The position numbers were made by a program, and so were the translations under genes. This document shows, one piece after another, positions 1 through 10,743 of a stretch of DNA of 41,636 bases. The stretch is from NCBI GenBank assembly GCA_013375375.1, contig JABXJX010000009.1, positions 1 to 41,636 of the forward strand, given 5' to 3'. Numbering within the stretch: position 1 is the stretch's first letter; the number at the start of each line of letters is the position of its first letter. Source of the stretch: Desulfobacterales bacterium. Its GTDB lineage: Bacteria > Desulfobacterota > Desulfobacteria > Desulfobacterales > C00003060. Under the pieces are notes generated by a model. It searched no databases, had not been told where the DNA came from, and saw nothing but the letters and a program-made list of their open reading frames with translations.

Positions 1-126
1 TGGGTCATCCGAACCCACAAAGACGACACTTGCGTCTATTCGGTTCGACTCAGAGGCATCGATAATAGCCTGAAGATTGGTCCCGCCTCCTGAGAGCAGG
101 ACACCGATGCGGATCTTGTGAGCCAT
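1..126 (-). CDS. purN: Phosphoribosylglycinamide formyltransferase, N-terminal part (runs off window start)
   Basis: Reverse complement of 1-126 translates [42 protein letters not shown], the typical PurN N-terminus. Confidence 0.88.
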   Translation of the reverse strand, partial: MAHKIRIGVLLSGGGTNLQAIIDASESNRIDASVVFVGSDDP

Positions 127-230
127 AAATGTGTGACTACCAAGGGGCTTTGAACCTGTCAATAAGAATACAGTCTCGACGGGCTTATTTTTATCTTGAC
201 TTTGAATCTATTTGAATCTATAGTTTTTTC

Positions 231-884
231 ATGCAAAGTCACAGACTTGCACGTCTTCTGCAAATCATCGTCGAGGTTAGGGCGCAGCCTGACAACCCCC
301 CCGATCGAATCGCAAAGGCCTTTGGGATATCTACCAGACAATTCTACTATGACCGAGATCAACTTGCCCAAATGGGATTTCGGTTTTCACGTGAAAAAGG
401 CCGGTTCACTATCCTTAGAGATCCTGTGGTCACCATTGGGAATCTCCCGCTCAGTGAACTCCTGGCCCTTGTCCTGGCTACTCGCCATTTGTTTGCCACA
501 AGAGATTTTTCAGTCGTGCGGCGTGCGCTTACAGGGCTTTACAACATTATTGATCGGTTACCCGAGTCCCGGAAACAGCTTTTGAGGTCGGTCATACAGG
601 GTGTTATTATCAATGACGGCTTTGGTTGCAGGCCTGACGTCTTCGAAGACATCGTGCGCGCGGTTGACGAAAAGAGGCGTATCCTGGTGCACTTTAGGCG
701 TGCCGCTACAGGGAGCCGAACCGCGCTTGACCCGTTTGCGCTCTGTTTTAAGAAGTCCAAACTCTTTTTGGATGCCTATGCAGTCGAAAGAAAGAGACGA
801 AGACAATATAGACTGGGAACCATAGATAAAATTGTATTTACCCCGTTTTACAGGCCGGAATATTCTGGGAAGGAAGGAACTTAG
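231..884 (+). CDS. HTH/WYL-domain-like transcriptional regulator
   Basis: 217-aa ORF; N-terminal HTH-like region (IAKAFGISTRQFYYDRDQLAQMGF) and C-terminal WYL-like layout. Confidence 0.65.
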   Translation: MQSHRLARLLQIIVEVRAQPDNPPDRIAKAFGISTRQFYYDRDQLAQMGFRFSREKGRFTILRDPVVTIGNLPLSELLALVLATRHLFATRDFSVVRRALTGLYNIIDRLPESRKQLLRSVIQGVIINDGFGCRPDVFEDIVRAVDEKRRILVHFRRAATGSRTALDPFALCFKKSKLFLDAYAVERKRRRQYRLGTIDKIVFTPFYRPEYSGKEGT

Positions 885-945
885 GGGCTTCGCCCCAACT
901 CAGCAGTCTTTGCGCCTGGTGAACTATTAACTAAAAGGGAAATAA

Positions 946-1476
946 ATGGGACTTCAAAAAGGCCTCATCCAAGTCTATACCGGCGACGGGAAAGGAAAGA
1001 CTACGGCTGCGCTTGGTTTGGCTATGCGTGCCGTGGGCCGCGGGTTGAGAGTGGTGATGATCCAGTTTTTAAAAGGGGACCGCGAAACAGGTGAGCTAAA
1101 CATAGCCCGGCGCCTCTCTCCGAAATTCATCATCAAACCCATGGGAAGGGACGGCTTTGTGGATCGGTCTAACTCTGATCCCGGGGATATAGACCTGGCG
1201 CAGACAGCCCTAAAAGAGGCCCGGAAAATATTTGATAATAAGGCGTGCGATTTACTCATTTTGGATGAGGTCAATGTAGCTGTTTCGCTGGGGCTTGTTG
1301 ACGAAGATGTGGTCCTGAAACTTATGAATGACAAGCCTCACGACATGGAACTGGTTCTTACAGGGCGTGATGCCCCTGCATCATTCATAGACAAGGCTGA
1401 TCTGGTGACCACCATGGAATGCACAAAGCATTATTTCAGCCGGGGAGAGGCCGCGCGGGTTGGCATAGAGCTCTAA
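946..1476 (+). CDS. cobO: Cob(I)yrinic acid a,c-diamide adenosyltransferase (CobO/BtuR family)
   Basis: GLIQVYTGDGKGKTTAALGLAMRAVGRG Walker A, VVMIQFLKG and LLILDEVNVAVSLGLV are CobO family motifs. Confidence 0.88.
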   Translation: MGLQKGLIQVYTGDGKGKTTAALGLAMRAVGRGLRVVMIQFLKGDRETGELNIARRLSPKFIIKPMGRDGFVDRSNSDPGDIDLAQTALKEARKIFDNKACDLLILDEVNVAVSLGLVDEDVVLKLMNDKPHDMELVLTGRDAPASFIDKADLVTTMECTKHYFSRGEAARVGIEL

Positions 1477-1522
1477 GCAACAGTTACGAAACAGAATGCA
1501 TCGTTTAAGCGGGGGTGTACAA

Positions 1523-2893
1523 ATGGGCAACAGCATACTTGTCGTTGATGATGAGCCGGACTTTCTGGAGACCGCCAGGAGAGGGCTGGTTACTTCTGGT
1601 TTTAAAAATGTGCGACTGGAGAGCGACTCCAGAAAGGCGGCGGCCCTTTTTGAACAGGGAGGGGCCGTTGATATAGCCCTTATAGATATAACCATGCCCG
1701 GGATGAATGGCGTGGAACTGCTGGAGGCAATAAAGAGTTCCAGCCCGAGCACCGAATGCATCATGGTCACGGCAATAAACGAGGCCAAGGTAGCTGTCGA
1801 GAGCCTGAAAAAAGGGGCCTATGACTACTTGGTCAAGCCGATCTCCAGAGATGATCTGGTCCTGGCAATAAATCGCGCCCTGGAAAGGAAACGGCTGCTT
1901 GATATCCTTGACCTCAGTAAAAAGAAGTCCCTCCCCAAACTGAAACACGTGGAAGCATTTAAACCGATTGTAACCAGGTCTGCCGACATATTCAGGGTGT
2001 TGAAAGAGGCAGAACTCCATGCCGCGAGTAATGTCCATGTTCTGATTACGGGGGAGAGCGGGACCGGAAAGGAGCTCTTGGCCAGGGCCATCCATTCAGC
2101 CAGCCCCAGGGCAAGATTTCCCTTCACGCCCGTCAACATGGCCTCGGTCACGGGAAGTCTGTTTGATGCCGAATTTTTCGGGCATACCCGTGGTGCCTTT
2201 ACAGGTGCGGAAAAGGACCGTGTGGGTTACCTGGAACACACCGGCCAGGGGACCCTGTTTTTGGATGAAATCGGTACATTGCCGCTTGACCTCCAAGGGA
2301 AATTACTCCGGGTGTTGCAGGAAGGGGAATATATCAAGGTCGGGACGAGCAAGACACAAAAGGCAAATGTTCGTTTTATCGCGGCCACCAACGCAAATCT
2401 GGAACGGCTGATGGCCAAAGGGGAGTTTCGAAAGGATCTATACTACCGTCTCAAAGGGGCGTGGCTCCACCTGCCACCCCTCAGGGAAAGACAAGAGGAT
2501 ATCCCCCTGTTGATAGAAAAGTTCTTAGAAGAATTTTGTAATGCCGGCGGAAATAGAGACATTGAGAAAGAGGCTGTATCCATTCTAATGGATTACGACT
2601 ATCCTGGAAACATCAGGGAACTCAGGTCCATTGTGCAGTCGGCAGTGAACCTGGCCCAGGGGAAGCCCATGGCCGTCAATTTTTTCCCGGATCATTTGCG
2701 AAAGCGAAAGGCCACGTCAAGGCGTGACCTTCAGGCAGGTTTTGAACCCATCGTTTCCCTTGCAGAAGCGGAAAAGGCCCATATTCTCAGGGCCTACAAG
2801 GAGACGGGCAAAAACAAATCCAGGGCGGCCAAGCTCCTGGGAATCGGCCTGAATACACTTCGCAGGAAATTGGAGTCCTATGGAGCCGAGTAA
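1523..2893 (+). CDS. Sigma-54-dependent response regulator (NtrC family: REC-AAA-Fis HTH)
   Basis: ILVVDDEPDF receiver, GESGTGKELLARAIH Walker A, GAFTGA loop, C-terminal Fis-type HTH (NKSRAAKLLGIGLNTLRRKL). Start 1523 preferred over the ORF start 1496. Confidence 0.92.
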   Translation: MGNSILVVDDEPDFLETARRGLVTSGFKNVRLESDSRKAAALFEQGGAVDIALIDITMPGMNGVELLEAIKSSSPSTECIMVTAINEAKVAVESLKKGAYDYLVKPISRDDLVLAINRALERKRLLDILDLSKKKSLPKLKHVEAFKPIVTRSADIFRVLKEAELHAASNVHVLITGESGTGKELLARAIHSASPRARFPFTPVNMASVTGSLFDAEFFGHTRGAFTGAEKDRVGYLEHTGQGTLFLDEIGTLPLDLQGKLLRVLQEGEYIKVGTSKTQKANVRFIAATNANLERLMAKGEFRKDLYYRLKGAWLHLPPLRERQEDIPLLIEKFLEEFCNAGGNRDIEKEAVSILMDYDYPGNIRELRSIVQSAVNLAQGKPMAVNFFPDHLRKRKATSRRDLQAGFEPIVSLAEAEKAHILRAYKETGKNKSRAAKLLGIGLNTLRRKLESYGAE

Positions 2894-2987
2894 AGAATAG
2901 GTGAATCTCCCTCGGCTTGCTGCAGGGAGTTTCAATTAACGAAAAAGATATTAAGAGAAAGAGCCTTATCTTAAACAGGAGGTAACG

Positions 2988-4325
2988 TTGAAACAGCCAA
3001 ATTCTTCGACCTTAAAATCATGGATTGAGTTAAACCGACTCTTAAAGGAAAAAAAGAATTTAGAGGGATTGCTCCACGATAGAGTCACTGGCCTTCCAAC
3101 TATTCCACTTCTTTTTGCTGAAATTGAAAGGATACTGAAAGACCACAACCAGGTGGGCTTACTCTGCGTGGACGTTGTTAAGTACAGCAAAATCGAAGAA
3201 ATTTACGGCTATAAAATGTTTGACAAGGTAATGACAATGGTGGCCGATATCCTTGGGTCACTGCTTGGAGGATCACTCCGGGAAGCTGATATTATATCCC
3301 AGCTTATGATAAGCGGCAACACATTTGCCATCCTGCTTTCACCACCTCGCAAGAAGGGTGAACTTGGACAAGAGGACCTTTTAAGGATCAAAAAAAGGAT
3401 AAATTTAAAAATAACCAACGCCATTCGCGACTCTGTCGATTATGCGTTATTTCAAAAATTCGGCTGTTATGTAGGGAGTGCTATCCTCAATTATGACAAG
3501 GCCATCCGCCTTGAACGCCAACTTTACACTGCTATGGAGGAGGCACTCGAAGATTCGGCATCTGAACGAGATAAAGATGCTAAGAGAAGAATGGAGCAAC
3601 TTAAAAAGATAATTAAAGAAGAGGAGGTTTACACCCTCTTCCACCCAATAGTTAAGCTTCCGGGATATGAGATCATAGGATACGAAGCCTTAAGTAGGGG
3701 GCCGGGGCAAGGTGAATTCGAAAGACCGGACAAACTGTTCAAGGTTGCCTATCAAACTGAATTGCTTATCGAGCTTGATAGACTCTGTAGAAAAAAGGCT
3801 TTAACCGCCGCATCCGATATGAATCCCGAGCACATGCTTTTTTTGAATGTTGAGCCCGGCTCGGTAGACGATCCGGAACTAAGACAAATAGCAGCTTCTA
3901 CACTTTTGCTCGATTCCAACTTAACCCCTGATCGCATCGTTTTGGAGATTACAGAGCGCTCGGCCATAATGAATTTTTCGGCCTTTAGAAATGCCCTTGA
4001 ATACTTCCGGGCCTTGGGCTTTAAAATAGCAATCGACGATGGGGGGGCGGGCTATGCAACCCTTCAATCCATAATAGAACTAAAACCCGACTTCTTAAAG
4101 CTTGACATGTCCCTGATTCGAGACATAGACTCGGACAATGTAAAACAACAACTGGTAAAAGCCTTAAGAAGATTCAGCCAAGAAACGGACGTAAACATGA
4201 TAGCCGAAGGAATTGAAACCAAGGCCGAGCTAAAAACCTTGTTAAAGATGAACATAAATTTGGGCCAGGGATTCATCTTTGCGTATCCAAGCGAACCGTT
4301 TCCAAAAGTCAGAAGGGGGATATAA
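2988..4325 (+). CDS. Degenerate GGDEF - EAL domain protein (predicted c-di-GMP phosphodiesterase)
   Basis: GYEALSRGP, LEITERSA, IDDGGAGYATL and LKLDMSLI match EAL motifs; the GGDEF signature position reads SGNTF. Confidence 0.85.
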   Translation: MKQPNSSTLKSWIELNRLLKEKKNLEGLLHDRVTGLPTIPLLFAEIERILKDHNQVGLLCVDVVKYSKIEEIYGYKMFDKVMTMVADILGSLLGGSLREADIISQLMISGNTFAILLSPPRKKGELGQEDLLRIKKRINLKITNAIRDSVDYALFQKFGCYVGSAILNYDKAIRLERQLYTAMEEALEDSASERDKDAKRRMEQLKKIIKEEEVYTLFHPIVKLPGYEIIGYEALSRGPGQGEFERPDKLFKVAYQTELLIELDRLCRKKALTAASDMNPEHMLFLNVEPGSVDDPELRQIAASTLLLDSNLTPDRIVLEITERSAIMNFSAFRNALEYFRALGFKIAIDDGGAGYATLQSIIELKPDFLKLDMSLIRDIDSDNVKQQLVKALRRFSQETDVNMIAEGIETKAELKTLLKMNINLGQGFIFAYPSEPFPKVRRGI

Positions 4326-4500
4326 TCCGGTCTGTTGCCGCGTAGAATAATTGCTGCCGGGACGAAGATTAGCAGGGCGGAAATCTTCAAAATAGCATTT
4401 TTCCCTTGACATGAATTACATATAATATTATAATAAATTTATTAAAAGTATAGGTAAGTGTTATTTAATTATATTTAATATGCTAACATAAAGGTTGACT

Positions 4501-4698
4501 ATGGAAAATTACATTGTTTGCGAAAAAAGAGGGAACCAGCCCAGAATTCATGTGGAAATATGCCGGCATCGATGCAAAGATGCCGGGGCCTGCCGGGCCT
4601 TTCGAAACTATATGAACAACCTATCCGAGACGGTGATCGAGGGCGCTGACGCGGTTTCCTTGCAACAAACAGACACGGTTTCCACGAGGGCCGCTTAA
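4501..4698 (+). CDS. Small cysteine-containing protein, unknown function
   Basis: 65-aa ORF with Cys/His cluster VCEKRGNQPRIHVEICRHRCKDAGACRAF. Confidence 0.5.
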   Translation: MENYIVCEKRGNQPRIHVEICRHRCKDAGACRAFRNYMNNLSETVIEGADAVSLQQTDTVSTRAA

Positions 4699-4874
4699 TA
4701 CCTTCCAACCCGCACCCAAGAAGTCTTCCAGCCATTTTAATTCTTGACTAAAGGACGGAGAGTTTTTAAAAGTACATGTTTACGCCTTTCCTATTTTTGT
4801 GAGGGAAGTTGCCGGCCGGCGAGGTTCCCCCTGCCACATTTCTGCGGATACGACGGAGAAAGCAAGGCTTTTTG

Positions 4875-7304
4875 ATGAATATGTTGGATAGACAGGTCGA
4901 GGTCAAGATCGAAGATGAAATGAAGCGGTCCTATCTGGACTATGCCATGAGCGTAATCATCGGCCGCGCCCTGCCCGATGTTCGCGACGGCCTGAAGCCG
5001 GTTCATCGCCGGATTCTATATGCCATGCGCGAGCTTAAGAACGACTGGAACAAACCGTATAAGAAATCGGCTCGCATTGTGGGTGATGTGATCGGTAAAT
5101 ACCACCCACACGGTGACACAGCGGTTTACGATACCATCGTGCGTATGGCCCAGGATTTTTCTTTGCGTTATCCGCTGGTTGACGGTCAGGGAAATTTTGG
5201 CTCGGTTGACGGCGATGCGGCTGCTGCCATGCGGTATACCGAGATCAAGCTGATGCGTCTGGCACATGAGATGCTCGAAGACCTTGATAAGGAGACAGTT
5301 GATTTTACGCCCAACTATGATGAAACCCTGGCAGAACCTTCAGTGCTTCCGTCAAAGCTCCCGAACCTGTTGATAAACGGTTCTTCCGGAATCGCCGTAG
5401 GGATGGCAACCAACATCCCCCCTCACAATATCAGTGAAATAATTGATGCAGCGGTCGCTCTCATCGACAACCCGGAGATTTCCTGCGAAGAGCTGATGAC
5501 CTTTTTGCCGGGTCCTGATTTTCCCACCTCAGGCATCATTTACGGTCGCAAGGGTATTGAGAAGGCGTACAGTACGGGGCGCGGGATCATCAGGCTCAGA
5601 GCCCGGGTCATGGTCGAAAAGAACCCCAGAACCGGACGCGAGAGTATCATCGTGAACGAGATCCCTTATCAGGTGAACAAGGCGAGATTGATTGAAAAGG
5701 TCTCTGATCTGATCAGGGACAAACGGATCGAGTGGATTCAATATGTACGGGATGAATCAGACCGTGAAGGTATGCGGATCGTAATCGCTCTTAAAAAAGG
5801 CGCAAAGTCTGGCGTGATCATCAACCAGCTTTACACACATACCCAGATGGGATCCACATTTGGTATAATCCTGCTTGCCATAGTCGACAAGCAGCCTCAA
5901 ATCCTCCCCGTAAAAGATCTCATTGCCCACTTTGTAGAGCACCGAAAAGAGATCGTTGTTCGCCGCACGCGCTTTGACCTGGAAAAAGCAGAGGCCCGTG
6001 CCCATGTCTTGGAAGGGCTTAAGATAGCCCTGGATCATATTGATTCGGTTATTGATGTTATACGCTCTTCAAAGACACCGGCCGAGGCCAAGGAACGCCT
6101 CATTTCGCAGTTTGAACTGACCAAAATCCAGGCACAGGCCATTTTAGAGATGCGATTGCAGCGTTTGACCGGCTTAGAGCGCGACAAGATCGTAGAAGAA
6201 TACGAACAAACCATTCAGGCTATTGCCAGGTATCATGAAATCCTGGCCAGCGAGCGCTTGTTACTGAACATCATCAAGGAGGAGCTCGCTGAACTTAAAG
6301 AGCGATACGGGGACGAACGCCGTACCGAGATCGTCGATGAAACCGAGGAAATCAGCATAGAGGACATGATTGCTGAAGAGGACATGGTGGTCACGGTCTC
6401 ACATGCCGGTTACATCAAGCGCAATCCCATAACCCTGTACAACAGTCAGCGCCGAGGGGGTAAAGGGAAAACCGGCATGGCTACCAGAGAAGAAGACTTC
6501 GTGGATCGCCTGTTTGTGGCCTCCACCCATGACATATTCCTGTTTTTTACCAACCTTGGGCGTGTTTACTGGCGCAAGGTCTACGAACTGCCCCAGGCCG
6601 GACGGCTGGCACGAGGCAAAGCGATTGTTAACCTCCTTGCCCTTGGTAAGGGAGAAAAACTGGCTACCGTGCTCCCTGTGCGGTCGTTTGAGCCTGGGCA
6701 CGCCATTATCACGGCGACCAAAAACGGCATGGTGAAAAAGACAGACATTATGGCATACAGCCGCCCCAGGTCAGGTGGGATTGTTGCCTTGAATCTTGTT
6801 TCAGGCGACGAACTCATTGCAGCCCGCATTACAGACGGCACGCAGAATGTCTTCCTGGGATCCGGGCATGGGAAATCGATCCGGTTTCACGAATCGACCG
6901 TGCGGCTCATGGGCAGGGTTAGCCGGGGTGTTCGCGGCATGAACCTTGCCAAAGGCGATCATATAGTGGGCATGGAGGTACTCACCAACGGGAAGACCTT
7001 GATGACGGTAACCGAAAACGGGTACGGCAAGCGAACCTCCATCGACGAATATCCTGTGCGAAATCGTGGCGGCAAAGGCGTGATTACCATCAAGACCACG
7101 AAGCGAAACGGGATGGTGATCGGTATTATTCTGGTAACGGATGAGGAAGATATCATGCTGATGACTGATCGAGGAAAGATCATCCGGATGCCTGTAAAGG
7201 ACATCTCCGTCATTGGGCGAAACACGCAAGGGGTTCGGTTGATAGCCATGGAGCCCGGGGAGCGGGTGGTGAGTGCGGCCCGCCTGGCGGAAAAGGATGT
7301 ATGA
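4875..7304 (+). CDS. gyrA: DNA gyrase subunit A
   Basis: [67 protein letters not shown] and C-terminal beta-propeller repeats. Start 4875 ([16 protein letters not shown]) more likely than 4809. Confidence 0.97.
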   Translation: MNMLDRQVEVKIEDEMKRSYLDYAMSVIIGRALPDVRDGLKPVHRRILYAMRELKNDWNKPYKKSARIVGDVIGKYHPHGDTAVYDTIVRMAQDFSLRYPLVDGQGNFGSVDGDAAAAMRYTEIKLMRLAHEMLEDLDKETVDFTPNYDETLAEPSVLPSKLPNLLINGSSGIAVGMATNIPPHNISEIIDAAVALIDNPEISCEELMTFLPGPDFPTSGIIYGRKGIEKAYSTGRGIIRLRARVMVEKNPRTGRESIIVNEIPYQVNKARLIEKVSDLIRDKRIEWIQYVRDESDREGMRIVIALKKGAKSGVIINQLYTHTQMGSTFGIILLAIVDKQPQILPVKDLIAHFVEHRKEIVVRRTRFDLEKAEARAHVLEGLKIALDHIDSVIDVIRSSKTPAEAKERLISQFELTKIQAQAILEMRLQRLTGLERDKIVEEYEQTIQAIARYHEILASERLLLNIIKEELAELKERYGDERRTEIVDETEEISIEDMIAEEDMVVTVSHAGYIKRNPITLYNSQRRGGKGKTGMATREEDFVDRLFVASTHDIFLFFTNLGRVYWRKVYELPQAGRLARGKAIVNLLALGKGEKLATVLPVRSFEPGHAIITATKNGMVKKTDIMAYSRPRSGGIVALNLVSGDELIAARITDGTQNVFLGSGHGKSIRFHESTVRLMGRVSRGVRGMNLAKGDHIVGMEVLTNGKTLMTVTENGYGKRTSIDEYPVRNRGGKGVITIKTTKRNGMVIGIILVTDEEDIMLMTDRGKIIRMPVKDISVIGRNTQGVRLIAMEPGERVVSAARLAEKDV

Positions 7305-7315
7305 GGGGGGCGGGT

Positions 7316-8323
7316 ATGAAAATTGGTGTGATCGGAGCCGGCGCATGGGGGACCGCGCTATCCAACCTGCTGGCCGAAAAAGGCTTTAAGGTCGATCTAT
7401 GGGTTTTTGAAGAAGAAGTCTGCGCAGACATACTCAACGAGCGGGAAAACAAGGTCTTTCTCCCGGGGGTTTCCCTTTCCGAAAACATTCGACCTTCAAA
7501 CGATCTTGATCATGTTGCTGCAAACAAAGAGATGTTGGTTCTTGTGGTCCCTTCACATGTATTTCGGTCCGTAGCCGTGAGGATGGTACACCACCCCACA
7601 GAAGAGGGCATCATCGTCACTGCCACGAAGGGAATAGAAAACGAGACTCACCTGACCGTATCAGGTATCTTGCAACAGCTTCTTCCCCCGAGACTTCAAA
7701 GCCGGATTGCGGTCCTCTCCGGCCCGAGTTTTGCCAAGGAGGTGGCGAAAAAGGTTCCAACGGCTGTTACCGTGGCGGCCTTTGATCTTGAGGCGGCAAA
7801 GGTCGTGCAGGGTGTTTTTGCCACCCAATATTTTCGTGTATATACCAGCCATGATGTGCGCGGTGTGGAAGTGGGCGGGGCACTGAAGAACGTGATTGCC
7901 GTTGCGGCAGGAATTTCAGACGGGCTTGGCCTTGGATATAACACCAGGGCGGCCCTCATCACCAGGGGTGTGACCGAGATACAGCGTTTGGGTACAAGGC
8001 TCGGTGCAAACCCACAAACCTTTATGGGCCTGGCGGGGATCGGTGATTTGGTTCTGACCTGCACCGGAAAGTTGAGCCGCAACTGGACTGTTGGTTACAA
8101 GATCGGACAAGGGATGAAGCTTGGGGTGATCCTCTCCGATATGCGCACGGTGGCCGAAGGTGTCAAGACCACAAAATCGGTTTACAATATGTCCCGAAAG
8201 ATAAGGGTGGAGATGCCTATCACGGAGCAGCTTTACCGTGTGTTGTACGAAGATCTTGATCCGAAACAGGCGCTTCAAACCCTCATGAGCAGAGACCTGA
8301 GATCTGAGATCGATGAGGAATGA
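7316..8323 (+). CDS. gpsA: Glycerol-3-phosphate dehydrogenase [NAD(P)+]
   Basis: MKIGVIGAGAWGTALSNLLAEKG, SGPSFAKEVAKKVPTAV, GGALKNVIAVAAGISDGLGLGYNTRAALITRG. Confidence 0.97.
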   Translation: MKIGVIGAGAWGTALSNLLAEKGFKVDLWVFEEEVCADILNERENKVFLPGVSLSENIRPSNDLDHVAANKEMLVLVVPSHVFRSVAVRMVHHPTEEGIIVTATKGIENETHLTVSGILQQLLPPRLQSRIAVLSGPSFAKEVAKKVPTAVTVAAFDLEAAKVVQGVFATQYFRVYTSHDVRGVEVGGALKNVIAVAAGISDGLGLGYNTRAALITRGVTEIQRLGTRLGANPQTFMGLAGIGDLVLTCTGKLSRNWTVGYKIGQGMKLGVILSDMRTVAEGVKTTKSVYNMSRKIRVEMPITEQLYRVLYEDLDPKQALQTLMSRDLRSEIDEE

Positions 8324-8364
8324 AGCTTAGGATTGATGATTTTTGATCGTCAATTTTCTTAAGG

Positions 8365-9108
8365 ATGCCTGCAAGGCTAATGCCTGAAGAAAAGAAACCT
8401 CACAAAAGTGCCGGCCATCGAAAGCGACTCAGGGAAAAATTCCTCGCCTCCGGGCTTGTCGGATTCCACGACTACGAGGTCATAGAGCTACTACTCACGC
8501 TTGGGACGCCCAGAAAGGACTGTAAAGACCAGGCCAAGGCGGCCTTGAAACGCTTTAAGACCTTGCAAGCGGTGATTGAAGCCCCGCCTGAACAACTCCA
8601 GGAGATTAAGGGGGTCGGTCCTAAAAATATCTTTGGGATCAAGTTCGTCCGGGCTGTTGCCGAGCGCTACCTTCAAAAGAAGCTGATCAAAAAGGATCCT
8701 ATCCGGTCTTCAAAGGAACTTTTCAGTTATCTCTACCACTCACTTCGAGACAAGAAACGTGAAATCTTCAAGGTCGTCTTCTTGGATGCCCAAAACAAGA
8801 TTATCGCCATCGAAGACCTTTTTGAGGGGACGCTCACTGCCAGCAGCGTTTACCCCAGGGAGGTAGTGCAGACCGCGCTCAGGTATCATGCTGCCGGCCT
8901 TTTCCTCATACACAACCACCCATCAGGAGAGCCGAGGCCTTCCCGTGAAGACAGGCTCATCACACGGGATCTGATCCATGCCTGCCGGGTCATGGAAATC
9001 ACGGTCCACGAGCACCTGATCATCGGAGACAACACCTATTTCAGTTTCGCGGATCACGGTTACATCGCCGAGATGAACCGCGAGTACGAGGCCCGTCGCG
9101 GGGCCTGA
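8365..9108 (+). CDS. radC: RadC family JAB-domain protein
   Basis: HRKRLREKF, helix-hairpin-helix-like IKGVGPKNIFGIK, LIHNHPSGEPRPSREDR JAB/MPN+ motif. Confidence 0.92.
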   Translation: MPARLMPEEKKPHKSAGHRKRLREKFLASGLVGFHDYEVIELLLTLGTPRKDCKDQAKAALKRFKTLQAVIEAPPEQLQEIKGVGPKNIFGIKFVRAVAERYLQKKLIKKDPIRSSKELFSYLYHSLRDKKREIFKVVFLDAQNKIIAIEDLFEGTLTASSVYPREVVQTALRYHAAGLFLIHNHPSGEPRPSREDRLITRDLIHACRVMEITVHEHLIIGDNTYFSFADHGYIAEMNREYEARRGA

Positions 9109-9160
9109 TTACAATAACCTTTTCCTTGACTCACAAGGTTCTTTTTCCTAAGTAAGTATC

Positions 9161-9694
9161 ATGAACTCCCCAGACGAAGACAGAATAATACAAAAATTAA
9201 TGGATTATCAAAGCCAAATCCGGGAGATGGATTACAGTGTAAAGCAATATCTCTCAGATAGGGAAAATAATCCGCACCCCCTCTATGAGGACTTGATTAA
9301 CGAAATCCGAAGATTTGAAAATGAGGCACATAAAATTCGCAACACTGAAATTGAATTACGGCTTGACAGTCTCATGTATTCGTTACTCGTACATGAACAG
9401 GATTGGAAGCGATGGTTTGATGAGGATGCCGCAGCGCCTCGCAAAGAACATTCGGAGAGTGCCGGCCGACAGGATGAGAAGAAAGCTAATATCTTGGTTG
9501 ACAAAGTTTATGCAATTGCAGAAAAAAAGTGGGCCGAGATGGGCGTAACAAATACTGAATCAAAAGAAGATCTGGCCGAAAGGATTTGTCCAATATATAT
9601 GAAGGCCCTACAAGAGGGGCAAGAAGTGGGTTTTGTTTACAACAAAAAAACACACAGGATTCAAATAAAAATTAAAAACGGCGATACTTTCTGA
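9161..9694 (+). CDS. Hypothetical protein
   Basis: 177-aa ORF with good start/stop placement; no motif recognised. Confidence 0.5.
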   Translation: MNSPDEDRIIQKLMDYQSQIREMDYSVKQYLSDRENNPHPLYEDLINEIRRFENEAHKIRNTEIELRLDSLMYSLLVHEQDWKRWFDEDAAAPRKEHSESAGRQDEKKANILVDKVYAIAEKKWAEMGVTNTESKEDLAERICPIYMKALQEGQEVGFVYNKKTHRIQIKIKNGDTF

Positions 9695-9857
9695 ATCTCT
9701 TTAAAGCTTACTGCCATGTTTAATTAACATCTAAAGCCTTCAGCTATGTTTATGATTTTCTTTACTGGTAGTAATATGTTTCTCGTCCGCTCACTTTGGC
9801 CTAATGCCTCATCTTAGATTATAATTCTGCAATACATAAGAACCGGATCGATAAAAA

Positions 9858-10166
9858 ATGAAATCCGCAATCCAAAATCCGCAATCCAAAACCAGCAAAC
9901 ATCCAGACTGCTTTGGCCGGCTTGACACGGTTTTTCCCGTGGACGAAGAGGGAATACGCACAAGCCCGCCCGAATGCATGAATTGTTCTTTTGTTAAGTC
10001 GTGCCTGCAGGCTGCCATGCGCAGCCCGGAAGGCCTCAAACTTCAGGAAGAAAAGGTGGACAGGGCCTATGAGTACGGCCTGATCGGAAAGCTCGACCGC
10101 TGGTCCAAAAAGAAGCTTATCCGTCGGGAGATAGAGGCCATGACATCGAAAAAAAAATCAAAATAG
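9858..10166 (+). CDS. Hypothetical small protein with Cys cluster
   Basis: PECMNCSFVKSCLQAA motif. The annotated N-terminus (MKSAIQNPQSKTSK) is encoded by a tandem repeat, so the start is doubtful. Confidence 0.45.
   Translation: MKSAIQNPQSKTSKHPDCFGRLDTVFPVDEEGIRTSPPECMNCSFVKSCLQAAMRSPEGLKLQEEKVDRAYEYGLIGKLDRWSKKKLIRREIEAMTSKKKSK
9861..9888 (+). repeat. Tandem 14-bp repeat AAATCCGCAATCCA x2, member of a dispersed family
   Basis: Perfect two-copy tandem; an inverted relative lies at 38227-38251. Confidence 0.75.
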
Positions 10167-10190
10167 AGGCTTCCAGTCCAATATCATACC

Positions 10191-10538
10191 TTATACTTTG
10201 CCCAGTTCTAACTCTATCTCGTCAAAAATGTCTTCCATCTTGTATAGAAGCTGGTCGACTTTTGCCAGGTGCCAGTCGGCGATTTGTTCTTCAATCTCTT
10301 CGTAGAGCCTGTGTAGTGATGATCTGTGGCGAAGAAGGATCTCTCTGAAGGGGGGATCACCTTCCAGTTGGTACAGGAGCTTGTCGAGTTTTCCTGCGAT
10401 TTTAAAAAACGAGGGATTCTCCTCCAGCCACGCCTCGTCCAGATAACCAAAGCGACGGGCGATTTCGGGGTAAGCCTTCCCTAAACCCTCCTTGTAATAA
10501 GGATTAATACTCACCTTTAATTGCATGTATTTGCTCAT
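10191..10538 (-). CDS. Hypothetical protein
   Basis: 115-aa ORF with charged helical composition; family unknown. Confidence 0.5.
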   Translation of the reverse strand: MSKYMQLKVSINPYYKEGLGKAYPEIARRFGYLDEAWLEENPSFFKIAGKLDKLLYQLEGDPPFREILLRHRSSLHRLYEEIEEQIADWHLAKVDQLLYKMEDIFDEIELELGKV

Positions 10539-10743
10539 GATTTATCCTCATCGGTTTGGGGTTCCTGATTGCTAATGAGAACCTTTTCTGCTCGACATTG
10601 GTTTGGGTACATGATGTCTTTTCCTCTAACGTCACCGAAATACCAGACCTGTTCTTTTAAGTCAAAGATCGAGATAGCCGGACGGGGCACGGAAATTAAT
10701 TGAATAGACAAAAGCTGTGTTTTTGCTATATTATAACAATATT

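Noticed and set aside
6801-7346. Long antisense ORFs such as 6801-7346 (-), 18356-19225 (-) and 34006-34368 (+)
   Set aside because: They lie opposite strongly supported genes (gyrA, glgX, res) and have low-complexity translations; treated as shadow ORFs.
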